Shown here: in pieces, positions 53,767-64,000 of the stretch
Position numbering within the stretch: the first letter of the stretch is position 1
Layout of the letters: each line of letters starts with the position of its first letter
NCBI GenBank assembly: GCA_964057225.1
Contig: OZ059894.1
Location: forward strand, 7,636,131-7,700,130
Source: Auanema rhodensis
Lineage: Eukaryota; Nematoda; Chromadorea; Rhabditida; Rhabditidae
DNA length: 64,000 bases
Direction: 5' to 3'
The notes under the pieces: model-generated
Databases searched by the model: none
What the model saw: the letters and a program-made list of their open reading frames with translations, nothing else
Told to the model about the DNA's origin: nothing
Made by a program: the position numbers and the translations under genes

Positions 53767-53829
53767 GTGTTAATTAGAAAACTTATCATATGATCATGAA
53801 CTTTGTTCTTTTTTCTCCCTCCTGAATAT
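47648..53829. other. Non-coding stretch with AT repeats
   Basis: No gene recognised. It contains TA-rich tracts (50855-50915, 52714-52736 and 53728-53764), an AAT run near 52424-52444, and a 17-bp near-palindrome at 50953-50969 (gaatctga-a-tcagattc). The right end should contain the 3' UTR of the VWA gene. Confidence 0.5.
53728..53764. repeat. (TA)n microsatellite
   Basis: Uninterrupted TA dinucleotides just downstream of the VWA gene stop codon. Confidence 0.9.
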
Positions 53830-56800
53830 TTAAATTGCAGTTAGTGTGCACGAAGTACCAAGAATACGTTCACGAAGTTGGAAACCTTTGGGGGACAACA
53901 GGATATACTGAAATAAGAATCATTTTACTAGTATTTAAAAAAGAAGAATTCTCATGATGTGTTGAATTCAGTCAAAATAACGAACTATATGCTTTATGAG
54001 AATATATGAACAACTAATCCTGATGGATTGGAGTAAAACTTGAAAACTAATTAGTATCTCATACATTCACGCGTCATTACACAAGACATATGTATATTTA
54101 CACATGACCAAAAACTAAGATTGCCTATCTCTGCTCCTCCATCTCTTAATACTAAAAGTTTCTGATTTTTATGCATCTCATTTTGTATTCTACGCATTGC
54201 TTATAGACCTTTTGCTACTGCTCCCATCAATAGGGGAAATATTCGTGAGAGTAATCAGAGAGTAATGATGAAGAAATCCTTCTTCTGTTGAAACAAAGCT
54301 TACTTCTTTCTGGCCAGCAATATGCAGTAATTCTGCTGTATTTGGTGATATATGATCTTGCATAGCAACTGCTATAGTACGAATACCCTGATGACGAGCG
54401 TTGGATGCAGCGGACATGGGGTCATCCTGAAAATGAAATAATTCTTCAGAAAATGACAAAAATTTTAAAAACAGTGATTAATAAGAAGGTGTATATTTCG
54501 AATTACTGATTAACCTGTGAATACCCATCCGTAAATACTACAAGCACTTTCTTGACATTAGCTCTGGAACCATTAGAATCATTTTTCAGCAATTCCTTTG
54601 TAGCATAAGTGATTGCTTCTCCAGTACGTGTTGTACCTCCGGTAGCTACCATTTTGAACATCTCTCTAAACGGATTAAAAGTAATTTTAAAATAATGAGG
54701 TTATATTCCGCAAAATAATATATTTGTTACATCTTTGTAGCATAATTCAGAGTAATGAAGTTTTTTTCTAATTTTTTGCTACACTTTTTAGCAGACCCAT
54801 GATGAATTCATATAAATTAACCTTTTAAATAAGGGACTTTTGTTTAAAAAAAAAATACGAATATGGAAAATTTCAATTTTATGTACTTACTCAATTAAGT
54901 CGTCTTTATTCGTGTGTTTATTCAAATCAAACAATATATGTGTACGTCCTGGTCCAGAATACCCTATCATCCCAACCTATAACATTGAAAAAAAATTTTC
55001 GAAATATTAAACGTGTTAGAAGTTCATAAACAAGGTCTTAATATGTTAATCGATTTCTGCTGATCCCAATTTAAGTGTAAAACAAATTCATTTTTTCGAA
55101 TGTGAAATCATTGAGCGGTTGTACTACAGATTTGCTTTACGTATTTTCTTTTTATTTCTTCTTTGCGATTTGTTTCTCTCTCACTACACTTCATGTATTG
55201 GTATCTTCTTTTTATCTAATTCTCTCTATTCTATAAACTTAGTAAAATCAACCACGTACACGAACAGCATTTGCTCCGATTGGTAAAGCGCCCACAGCTG
55301 ATGCTCCAACATCAAAGTAGCTAAAATATTATTTCAAATAATAAACGTAGTTCGCATACTGTTTTGTTCGGTCCCCCGTTCCTTGAGACAAATCAACCAA
55401 AAATATAATATCTGCTACACAACCTAACAATACTTCTACATTTCCCACATTTTCTTTTTATGAAAAATACCTCGTGGAACAGGCTTTGATGTGGTTGTGG
55501 TTGTCGGTTTCGTAGTAGGTTCAGTAAGACGAAATAGTGTAGTAGAAATTGGAGGTTCTGTTGTACTGAAAATACAAAAACTTTTTTTTGAAACTTTTTT
55601 ATTTAAATTGGCTTCATTTATCTGAATTTTGCTATTTTGTGTATTTAGCTGATCATTCAATATAAGAATACAAAGAAAATCATACGTTTTAATTGCTGGT
55701 ATAAACAATTTTTTTGGCTCCGCTCTCAAAAAATTGAATTCACTTCTGCTTCTTTCTTTTTCAATCCGTTGAACACCTGGAGTTGTTTTGGTAGATTTTG
55801 CTGTAGTAATTCTAATAGTAGTGGTTAACGGAGAGCTGAAATTGCAATATTATACACATAAATTATTCAATTTTAAACAGTGTTGTTGCTAGTGTTTGAA
55901 AATCTTCATCTGGTATCAAAGCTGTAGTCCCCCCACGGAAAACTGCTCTTAACTTTGGTCCAGTGGTTTTTGTTCTGAAATTAGATATATTCAACACAAT
56001 CAATAATATGCTATTCCATATTCTTAGTTTGTTTGATAGTTATTAAACCTTGCGGTTGATGGAGAATGGGTAGTTCTTGAAAAAGGTTTTATAGACGTTG
56101 TAGTTGTTGTTGGGTTTTCATTCTCCTTAGTAGGTCCGGTGATTGAATTGGTCTGAGGTTGTCGTCGAATGTCTGTATTCTAGAAAGCATTTAACTCAAA
56201 AATTGAGGAGGACAAGTAATAATCTTATGCTTACACTATTATGCTTAGGAGCGCACTGAAGTAAACTTTCATAAGTTGGTCCTGTTTCAGCTAGTAAATT
56301 ACTGAAAATATATAAATTTGTACTATACTTGGTTTAACATGTATAACCTTGTCTGCTTTGCTAATCCAACACGGAATATATGTAATTCACCTCGCTTCAT
56401 GTGCTTCCATGTCGACATTAACGTTTTATTCACTTCTTTATCAGAAAAGAGTAAAACAATCAAAGGTCTATCTGAATTGTTAAGCTTTTTCAGCTTCAGT
56501 ATATCAAAAAATTCAATAAATTTTGAATTTTCAGTAACCTCGTTTGCGTGTTACTTCCACTGTTACAACATTTAAAATTCTGTCATAATCGCCACCTTTC
56601 ACGTTTTCAATTGTTTGGATTAATTCCCCACCAAGCTGTAATTACTGAGTGTTAAAGAGCGTACTCTTTTGTGGTAAATTAGTTGAATTTCGTGTTCAAC
56701 AAACCCTGGTTGTTTTTGCTGTATAGTGTTGGATTCGGTTAACTGCAACCATCGTCCGGATGTCTGGACGAAGAGATACATCTTGAGCAACTCGAATTGC

Positions 56801-58287
56801 CTGCGAATATGAGCTCTGTAAATACAGTGATGATTTAAAACGTTCTTGATGTATATGAAGAAAAAATAGAAATTTTCTTTTTCGATTTAGTAAATTATAA
56901 TATATAAACTGTTATCTATTCATCAAATATTTTATGAAGGTTCTTTATCTTTTGAGAAAATAAAATCACATATTTCTCGTGTACAATTACTAAGTGTATC
57001 AAACAATTTAAATTTTTTTGAGCTTCGGTAGAACAATTCTTCACAGTTTTGCGTAAGCTAGAACTATTAGATAGAAAATGTTTTATCTCACTTCGTATGT
57101 TTCATCTCAAGCTTCCATTTACATTAAATAGAACTATAATTATATTAAAGATGTACACGTCATATAAGATTTTTCCGTGTTTTCATTTATTTTACTAATT
57201 GACACATCATGAAAAATCTGGAACTGCTGCTCCCATGTTGTTTCTCCATTCTTTATTGATTGATAGAAATGAATGTATAGACAAATATGTATTCTATCGA
57301 AATTGAATGAGCAACAAAATTGAATCATAAGATAAATTTCAAGAAAAAGAAAACATCATCAAAGATATATTATTGTTTTTAATATACATTCCTCTGTTCT
57401 CTTTTAATTTTGTAAAATGCTTTGAAATCATCTCATCAACCTATTAGAAATCATAAGAAATGTCAAAATTTGTTGTTGTTCCACTTTCGGCTGATTACAA
57501 CCATTCAAGCGCTGCTTTTCAGCATAGTGTGCATATACAATAGAAACTAGAAGTTCTTTCTTCGGAACAGGCACGAAAACGAACATTATAACAAAATACC
57601 CGTAGTTATTTCGTATTGTCCTTGCCTTAACAATTTTCGTAATGTTTCTCCCTTTAATTTTAAAATAAGATCGAGAGTAGTATCTGGATCTCAAACAAAA
57701 TTGGTCCTAAACTTTGCACCTTCGGTCGTTCGATTGTTATATACTATCGTTCAGTCCAATGACTTGAATGACGAGCCAACTTGTCGCGACTGCAGTTGAT
57801 GACGACAAATGAAAATGTGAGTCGGCTATCTCTGCTACGAATTTTTAACTCTAGACAGGCACAATGACGTCGAAAACAGGAATGAACGAGACAACCAAAG
57901 TTTACAGAAGTTAAATTTGAAAAGATTGGAGATTTTCACATTGGTATTGACAGTGCAGTTTTATTATTCGAAAAGGGGTGCGTGTAAAGCCAAGCTGTAT
58001 ATGAGCACTGTTCTTGTTTTTACTTTCTATTAAATCAGATAAAGACTGACCGATTATTTCAAAGAATTGAGAATTCATGACACTAAGCATTATCTCAAAA
58101 CGAGGAAACGTTACTACCTTAACCTCTCAGAAAATTTGTGTTGTGTGAAAATTTGTGTACAAAACGGATAAGAATTTCTTTTAGAAATCAAGAACATTAC
58201 CTCAGATGTTGAATCAATCGCAAATAATAGATCAAGACAAGAGGAAGCAAATTGAGTACAGAGTAGAAACGCCAGTAGCCGCCGCAT
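53830..58287 (-). CDS. Secreted multi-VWA domain protein with Thr/Pro-rich linker
   Basis: Exons: 58287-58201, 58093-57952, 57689-57600, 57555-57441, 57293-57159, 57063-56991, 56815-56705, 56635-56567, 56538-56348, 56301-56235, 56179-56049, 55974-55879, 55835-55686, 55565-55471, 55423-55360, 55320-55260, 54976-54891, 54665-54515, 54426-54304, 53907-53830. Phases agree throughout; about 704 residues. A signal peptide (MRRLLAFLLCTQFASS) leads into a first VWA-like fold (CLDLLFAIDSTSE, HIQLGFTRTPFRI, QQILTFLMISN). A second, more degenerate one follows (near 146-360; LIVLLFSDKEV). Then comes a Thr/Ser/Pro linker (PTTTTTS, TTTTTSKPVP), and a third, clearest VWA near 513-700 (ADIIFLVDLSQGTG, VGMIGYSGPG, TGGTTRTG, VLVVFTDGYSQ, RTIAVAMQD). 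The third keeps the MIDAS Thr and Asp but has Gly for the last Ser. Probably an extracellular adhesion or matrix protein. Exons 2-6 are less certain than the rest; skipping them keeps the frame. Confidence 0.75.
54304..55423 (-). CDS. Third VWA domain of the secreted protein (core exons)
   Basis: Five exons (55423-55360, 55320-55260, 54976-54891, 54665-54515 and 54426-54304) encode a VWA fold. Strand 1 carries DLSQG (a DxSxS variant). Strand 2 reads VRVGMIGYSG-like across the junction, the third-loop motif is GGTTRTG, and strand 4 is VVFTDGYSQDD. A final exon at 53907-53830 (YILLSPKGFQLRERILG) gives the closing strand and helix. Reading on past the gtaagc donor at 54303 instead gives a different 38-codon end and loses that closing element, so I prefer splicing. 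Confidence 0.75.
56539..56566 (-). other. Putative ultra-short intron (28-31 nt)
   Basis: Without it the frame meets a TGA two codons on; removing 28 nt (gtaacag...aacgag) or 31 nt (gttgtaac...) rejoins two halves of a VWA fold in frame (KGGDYDRILNV, then VTENSKFIEFF). A 64-nt alternative (donor gtgaaagg) would delete the conserved GG segment. Other introns here are 43 nt or longer, so this one is unusual. An assembly insertion or frameshift is the alternative. Confidence 0.45.
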
Positions 58288-58994
58288 TTTGTTGATACTA
58301 ATGACCAGAGATGACCGTCAATGATAGAAATCTTTGATGAATATGACTATTATGATATATACATATCCCTATATCATTATATGGAATAAATGAAAATCAG
58401 AGAGAGAGAGAGAAAGATAGAGAGAGAATAAGATAGAGATTTCAGCACAACATCTCTTTTATCTTGTAGAACCCTGATGCTATAAAGACTGGCTTAAGGC
58501 CGTTCAGGCACTGGAACATATGATATAAAGATGTATAAGAAACGACAAAACAAGTAAAGAACTATCATCCTTTATTTTGAAAAATCCGAGAAAAGCTCAG
58601 GCAAAGAACAGAGAAACCTCTGCACCAAATCACAAAATCACATCGCGGGTAAAACAGGTATGGAAATATTATAGAAAGTACCGACTAAATACGGAGACGT
58701 ATACACAGCTCAAAACTCCGTAAAGATAGATACAAATTAATAAGTTAAGATTAAAATTAATAAGACAACTTTATTTTGAAAAACTCGATTGTTCCCCACG
58801 AATAAAGTTCTATGAAATAGTAATGGAAAAAACCAAATTTGTCGAAATAAGAGTGACAGAGTGCAAGCTGGATTGAAGATGCCCAACGGAAACCAGACCA
58901 TAAATAGTTGTACCGCTGATGCAAATAAAAAAGAAACGAAAGCACCACCACGGTGGAATTAAAGACATAATGTCTTTGGTTTCCTTTTATAAAA
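58288..58994 (-). other. Rab1 3' UTR and VWA gene upstream region
   Basis: 707 bp between the Rab1 stop and the VWA start, same strand. It contains the Rab1 poly(A) signal (58770-58775) and a GA repeat at 58399-58434. The spacing is much larger than the roughly 100 bp of typical nematode operons, so independent promoters are likelier. Confidence 0.5.
58770..58775 (-). terminator. Poly(A) signal AATAAA for Rab1
   Basis: AATAAA on the minus strand about 220 nt after the stop codon. A second one is at 58571-58576 and could be an alternative site. Confidence 0.55.
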
Positions 58995-60163
<1,169 letters not shown>

Positions 60164-60750
60164 CTTCCCAAAAATATAATACAAATGGGAACTACCTGAA
60201 AACTGTTTAATTCAACGTCAGCATAGAATAAAAATAGCAAATTGGAAAATCGATCAAGAGCCCTCCATTGCAAAAGAAACGAAAAGCATAAAGATCAGAT
60301 TAATTAGACATTAGAACACATGAAACATATTAGATAGTGAAATTAACAATAATAAGTTTAACAGAACAGAGCACATAAATGGTTTAACAGCAATCAATAG
60401 CGGTCATTCCCATGACGAGTCACGACTGCTGGACATTCCACGTGAATCTACCGTAACCAACGAATAAAATAGTCTCGCCACGACGAGCCAGTTTTTATCT
60501 CGTCGTTTAACTTGAATAAAAAGAATAAAAATATTAATATGATCCGGTTCATTGCAAAAAAAAAGATGAGTTAAAATTAAAAATAAAAAAACAAGGAAGC
60601 ATAATGATGCACATGAAAATTAAAGATTATTTTTCCGATCGTTTCCGCCCTTTAATTTAAGAATTCACTATATTTGCTTAGCGTTCTTAATATTTAACAG
60701 TTGGATATATTATTCATTCTTTAGTTCTTTTCCCGTTCGAAATGTAAAGG
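60164..60750. promoter_or_regulatory. Divergent promoter region, Rab1 / BTBD7-like gene
   Basis: 587 bp between two divergent start codons. It has an E-box CACGTG at 60439-60444 and, nearby, an inverted repeat acgacgag/ctcgtcgt at 60480-60487 and 60499-60506 with an 11-nt loop. This is the most G+C-rich part of the interval. No TATA box was singled out. Confidence 0.5.
60196..60197 (-). other. 5' UTR splice acceptor of Rab1
   Basis: gaattaaacagttttcag|GTAGTTCCC lies 33 nt before the start codon. This fits a spliced-leader acceptor or the end of a 5' UTR intron. It would be a strong test of nematode origin if the transcript carries a spliced leader. Confidence 0.55.
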
Positions 60751-63656
60751 ATGGGTGGAAATTTTTCGGATTTATCTCGTAGTCGTGCTACAAATTTAGT
60801 AGATACAGACAGAATCAGACCAACATCTGAACAAAAAATTCCAAAGCACCGTAGTAAGCTAGCGAATTTGGCTTTAGTTTCTACAAAATCTATTTCAAAA
60901 TTATCTTTCAAGGTTTATTAATTAATTACCTTATTATTTCTAAAACATTTTTTTAGAGAAAAAGAGGATCAAAAGAGAATGTAAAGTTTTTCAAAGAACT
61001 GATCAGCTCATGGCCAATTTCAGACATTTTGTCTTTATACAAGGTTTCTTTGCTTCATAATGATTACAAAATAACTGTTAAAATAGGAAATGAGTACAGC
61101 GAAAGTAGTTAGCGAAGCTAGACGTCTATCTGATTGTGCCCGACCGATTGTATTATCTGTGGGTACAGATTTAATCAAAAGTGAAACAAAAGATTTGTTT
61201 GTTATAATTTTGGTTAGGAAATCAAAGAGACAGTATTATGAATTATGTTATTATAGGGAGAACGAATAGCGCTTCATAAATTCTTTATTAATACTCGATG
61301 TGAACATTTCAAAAACTTAATAGCAAATGATAATACAGACGTTATTATTGACCCACCCTTTTTGTGTGACTCCGACGATGTTAGGTATAACTTTTGAAGA
61401 AAACAAAACATTTAACATTATAATTGTAGTAAATTTATAAATTACTTATATACTGAAGAATGGAACAAAAGCAATGATTTGCTTTACTCTTTTAAAAAAT
61501 GGTAAAAATAAACTGTCCATCTTTGATAAATTGTTTTTTTTTAGGAGTGGGTGTCATCGCAGCTTAGCTGATGACTTGGAAATATTGAAAAAACTTTCAT
61601 ATACAGAGGGAGATGTTGTTGCTGTTCTCTCTCACTCATCTAAAAACGCTAGCTTTCATTCTCATCGTAATGTTTTCCCATATTTGTCACAGTTAAAATA
61701 CTTTTTTCAGCAAATTCCAAAGATTATGAAATAAGATGTCATATGCCTGTTTTGTCAGCAAGAAGTAGAGTTCTCGCTAATTTACTTAAGGTTTCTTCGT
61801 ATAAAATTAAAATTTTAAAATTATTTCTCTAGGATCATCGTACTCATATTGTCCTTGAAGAAGCTTTGCTTCCACGTGCTTTTGCTCCTGCTCTCATTCA
61901 CTTTCTGTATACTGATAATTTAAATTTAAGTTTGGTATGTGTTTAGAATGTTGCTTATAATTATTTTCATATATCATAGATCTCTGATTCCAACATATCT
62001 CAATCTTCACTGTCAGAGGCACGAGCTATAGTATCAGGCCGGAGTCCTAATTCTGCTTTGAATAAGGCTATTCATCTATTGCAAATTGCTAAGTTTTTTT
62101 CTCTCAACAAGCTTGTACAACGTATGAATTTCACCTATTATTAAGCTCTTTATTATTATTAATTTAGACTGTGAAGATGTAATTGTTTCTCAATTTTGCA
62201 CAGAGAGCTGTGCTGCCGTACTAGCCTGGGCTTTAGACGGTGGATCGCTGTTTGTCGCCAGACAAGCACAAAGGTGGACAATTTTAATGAACTTTAGTCC
62301 TTAAATGGCTATTTAGATTTATTGAAGAGGAATTTACGAAAATAGCTCAATCTCACCATATATTTGATTTGTCGCTTGACACCATGATTTCATGTGTGAG
62401 CAGCCAATTTACTCAGGTTATTTCATTTTTTGAGTTTAAGAATTATGTGGTTTACTTGAATAATATTGCTTTTTGTGGCAATTCTTTTTTTAATTTTCAA
62501 TATGGATATATTTCATTGCAAACAACCGTGCCTTCTGCCTTTAGTAATTAAAATGAAATAATCTCATAACCACGTGATTGTGAATGCACTATGCCTTCTA
62601 GAGTGTAAATTTAAAAAAATTGAACTCTACTTATATTATTCAGTACTAATTACTTTCAGGCTACTGAAGTCGATATTTTGGATGCTGTTGTGAAGTGGGG
62701 TGAACATGAGCTATTGAAAAGAATGGAGGTAATGTTTACGTTTACTTATTTTTACTAATGATTTTTTTAGGAGAGGGAGCCTAATGTTGTTGCCGACACA
62801 ACACATTCTATATCTAGGAGAGGTGTAAGAAGATCAGATTTAAGTTCAAGTGAACTGAGTGCAATTTTATCTCCGTTAACTGGCTTTATTAGAACTGATT
62901 TGATATTACCTCCTTTTCATCAAGTAAAATATCATTATGTTTAACTTCTATTGCTATCTGTTTTGAAGAGTTTAACGAACGCTTATCGACGTGGTATATT
63001 GGAACAGGCTCCTTTAAGAAACTTGATTTGTTCCTCATCCAGTGATATTAATCCTGATATACACTGGTTCCGCCCTGATGATCTATCGGCTGGCCCTCGT
63101 TTTTATGAGCCATATTTTGAGGTACTGAGGACTATTATATTTGATTTTATTTCATTGATTTTAGGAGTTGAAATCACGAATAGATTCTCTTCCTGATATT
63201 CAAGTAAATACTTCGGCTTCATCCCCCGTAAATATTGAACTACGGAACGTTTTACCTGATTTGATTGATGAGACGCTTTTCGAACAAGTAAGTTTTCTGC
63301 TTTTCGAATAAGTATTATAACGATAAAAAGTTTAACTAAATACTTTTTTAGGTTAAAAATAAAATTTTGTCCGAAATATCTTTATTTGATTGTACTTACC
63401 ATCTTCGTGATTTTCCACGATTCTCTCTTAAGAAGTTAGCGGTTGATTATGTAAGTTCAATTTTTCATGGTTTATACATATTTACAAGTTCCATATTCAG
63501 ATTTCCCTCCGTGTTTTACGTGAAATGGATATACCTAGTGAGTGTATTGAAATTATTATCGAATATGATTCTTCAAAATCATGCAATGATTCTCATGACT
63601 TGCCTGACATTATATCTCAAGATATCCAACAATTTGAGTCAAGTTTTCTATGTTAA
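60751..63656 (+). CDS. hpo-9: BTBD7-like double BTB and BACK domain protein (HPO-9-like)
   Basis: Exons: 60751-60912, 60957-61043, 61087-61212, 61257-61384, 61430-61501, 61545-61666, 61711-61790, 61833-61934, 61980-62121, 62168-62273, 62317-62416, 62660-62728, 62771-62923, 62969-63121, 63165-63287, 63352-63450, 63501-63656. All phases agree; 659 residues. It starts MGGNFSDLS, matching an N-myristoylation signal as in vertebrate BTBD7. A first BTB near 111-190 (LHKFFINTRCEHFKNLI, then FINYLYTEEW), a second near 207-300 (PVLSARSRVLANLLK, then HFLYTDNL), a BACK-like region with KWGEHELLKRMEEREPN and the family motif RRGVRRSDL follow. It lacks the long Pro-rich tail of the vertebrate protein. BTBD7 acts in epithelial morphogenesis and may be a CUL3 adaptor; function here is inferred. 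The symbol rests on my recollection of the nematode orthologue. Confidence 0.88.
61430..61501 (+). CDS. hpo-9: 72-nt exon completing the first BTB domain
   Basis: Flanked by 45-nt and 43-nt introns. It encodes SKFINYLYTEEWNKSNDLLY, the conserved BTB segment after the dimer helix (LL.YLYTG in relatives). The length is divisible by three, so skipping it would keep the frame but destroy BTB1. Confidence 0.8.
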
Positions 63657-63783
63657 AGCCTTATTTGTATATGTTGTTCTTTTAAATGTTTGCAGGGTCG
63701 TAGAGTTTTTCTGTGATTTAAAAAACGGGTTGTGTAACGAAAAAAACTGCTTTCTAGCATATTAATCTCTTTTATTCTTTGTT

Positions 63784-63796
63784 AATAAACTTTATT
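63784..63796. terminator. Palindromic poly(A)-signal region serving convergent genes
   Basis: aataaactttatt carries AATAAA on the plus strand (63784-63789, 128 nt after the BTBD7-like stop) and AATAAA on the minus strand (63791-63796, just past the stop of the convergent gene). A further minus-strand AATAAA is at 63771-63776. Confidence 0.6.
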
Positions 63797-63799
63797 TTT

Positions 63800-63949
63800 T
63801 TATAATTGAGTTATATCTTTGTTAATAATAGAAACTATTTTTGAAGCATTTTCAATGGGATATTCTTTTCGTTCATCGTCATAATGCGTTTCTGTACTAA
63901 TGGATATGTTGCATTCATCTTTGTGTCGTTTTATCACTAAGGATTCCAA
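63800..63949 (-). CDS. Terminal exon of an unidentified convergent gene
   Basis: The acceptor tttttacag precedes 49 open codons and TAA, phase 0. The peptide is polar (LESLVIKRHKDECNISIS ... YDDERKEYPIE ... DITQL). The upstream 43-nt intron begins at a donor (CACCAAG|gtttttac) at 63992, so the previous exon ends at 63993 and runs off the window. The gene converges on the BTBD7-like gene with 143 bp between stop codons. No domain is recognisable from this fragment. Confidence 0.65.
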   Translation of the reverse strand: MESLVIKRHKDECNISISTETHYDDERKEYPIENASKIVSIINKDITQL

Positions 63950-63992
63950 CTGTAAAAACTGGGATATATAATAAGAAAACCGTTGTAAAAAC

Positions 63993-64000
63993 CTTGGTGA
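63993..64000 (-). CDS. 3' end of the penultimate exon, cut by the window edge
   Basis: Eight bases (TCACCAAG) before a GT donor; joined in phase 0 to the exon at 63949-63800. The 43-nt intron length matches the neighbouring genes. Confidence 0.5.

Noticed and set aside
58288-58994. Rab1 and VWA gene as a nematode operon
   Set aside because: The 707-bp gap with its own poly(A) signals is much longer than usual operon spacing, and the functions are unrelated.

Overview
The window is about 70% A+T and looks like nematode nuclear DNA. Genes are split by many introns of about 40-60 nt with AT-rich interiors and ttttcag/tttag acceptors. The best-conserved gene is a Rab1 GTPase of nematode type, and the ELM2-SANT-zinc finger and BTBD7-type genes have known nematode counterparts (SAEG-1 and, from memory, HPO-9). 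I cannot name the species. All gene models were built by hand from reading frames, splice signals and phase agreement; no search was run.

Layout. Positions 1-9599 are mostly non-coding, with one orphan exon on the minus strand (433-567). Positions 9600-28944, minus strand, hold a 20-exon gene for a nuclear ELM2-SANT-C2H2 corepressor subunit. Its 3' half is compact, and its Gln/Asn-rich 5' half is spread across introns of up to 7.3 kb. Positions 28945-53829 are a 25-kb stretch with no conserved gene. It has three candidate first exons for the corepressor gene, all ending in the right phase, a divergent pair of small hydrophobic ORFs near 47.2-47.6 kb, simple repeats, and many purine-rich tracts on the plus strand.

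The last 10 kb are gene-dense. On the minus strand, 53830-58287 encodes a secreted protein with three divergent VWA-like modules and a Thr/Pro-rich linker, and 58995-60163 encodes Rab1. A 587-bp divergent intergenic region separates Rab1 from a plus-strand, 17-exon BTBD7-like gene (60751-63656). That gene converges with the last exon of another minus-strand gene (63800 to beyond the window edge), and the two share a palindromic poly(A)-signal region.

Functionally the genes are unrelated housekeeping, developmental and secreted genes: ER-Golgi traffic (Rab1), chromatin repression (ELM2-SANT), a membrane-linked BTB adaptor and an extracellular adhesion-type protein. There are no CRISPR arrays, bacterial operons, rRNA genes or recognisable transposons. 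The most unusual points are the divergent VWA repeats with a possible 28-31 nt intron, the pair of small membrane-type ORFs, the shared poly(A) palindrome, and the strong purine bias of one strand over about 50 kb.
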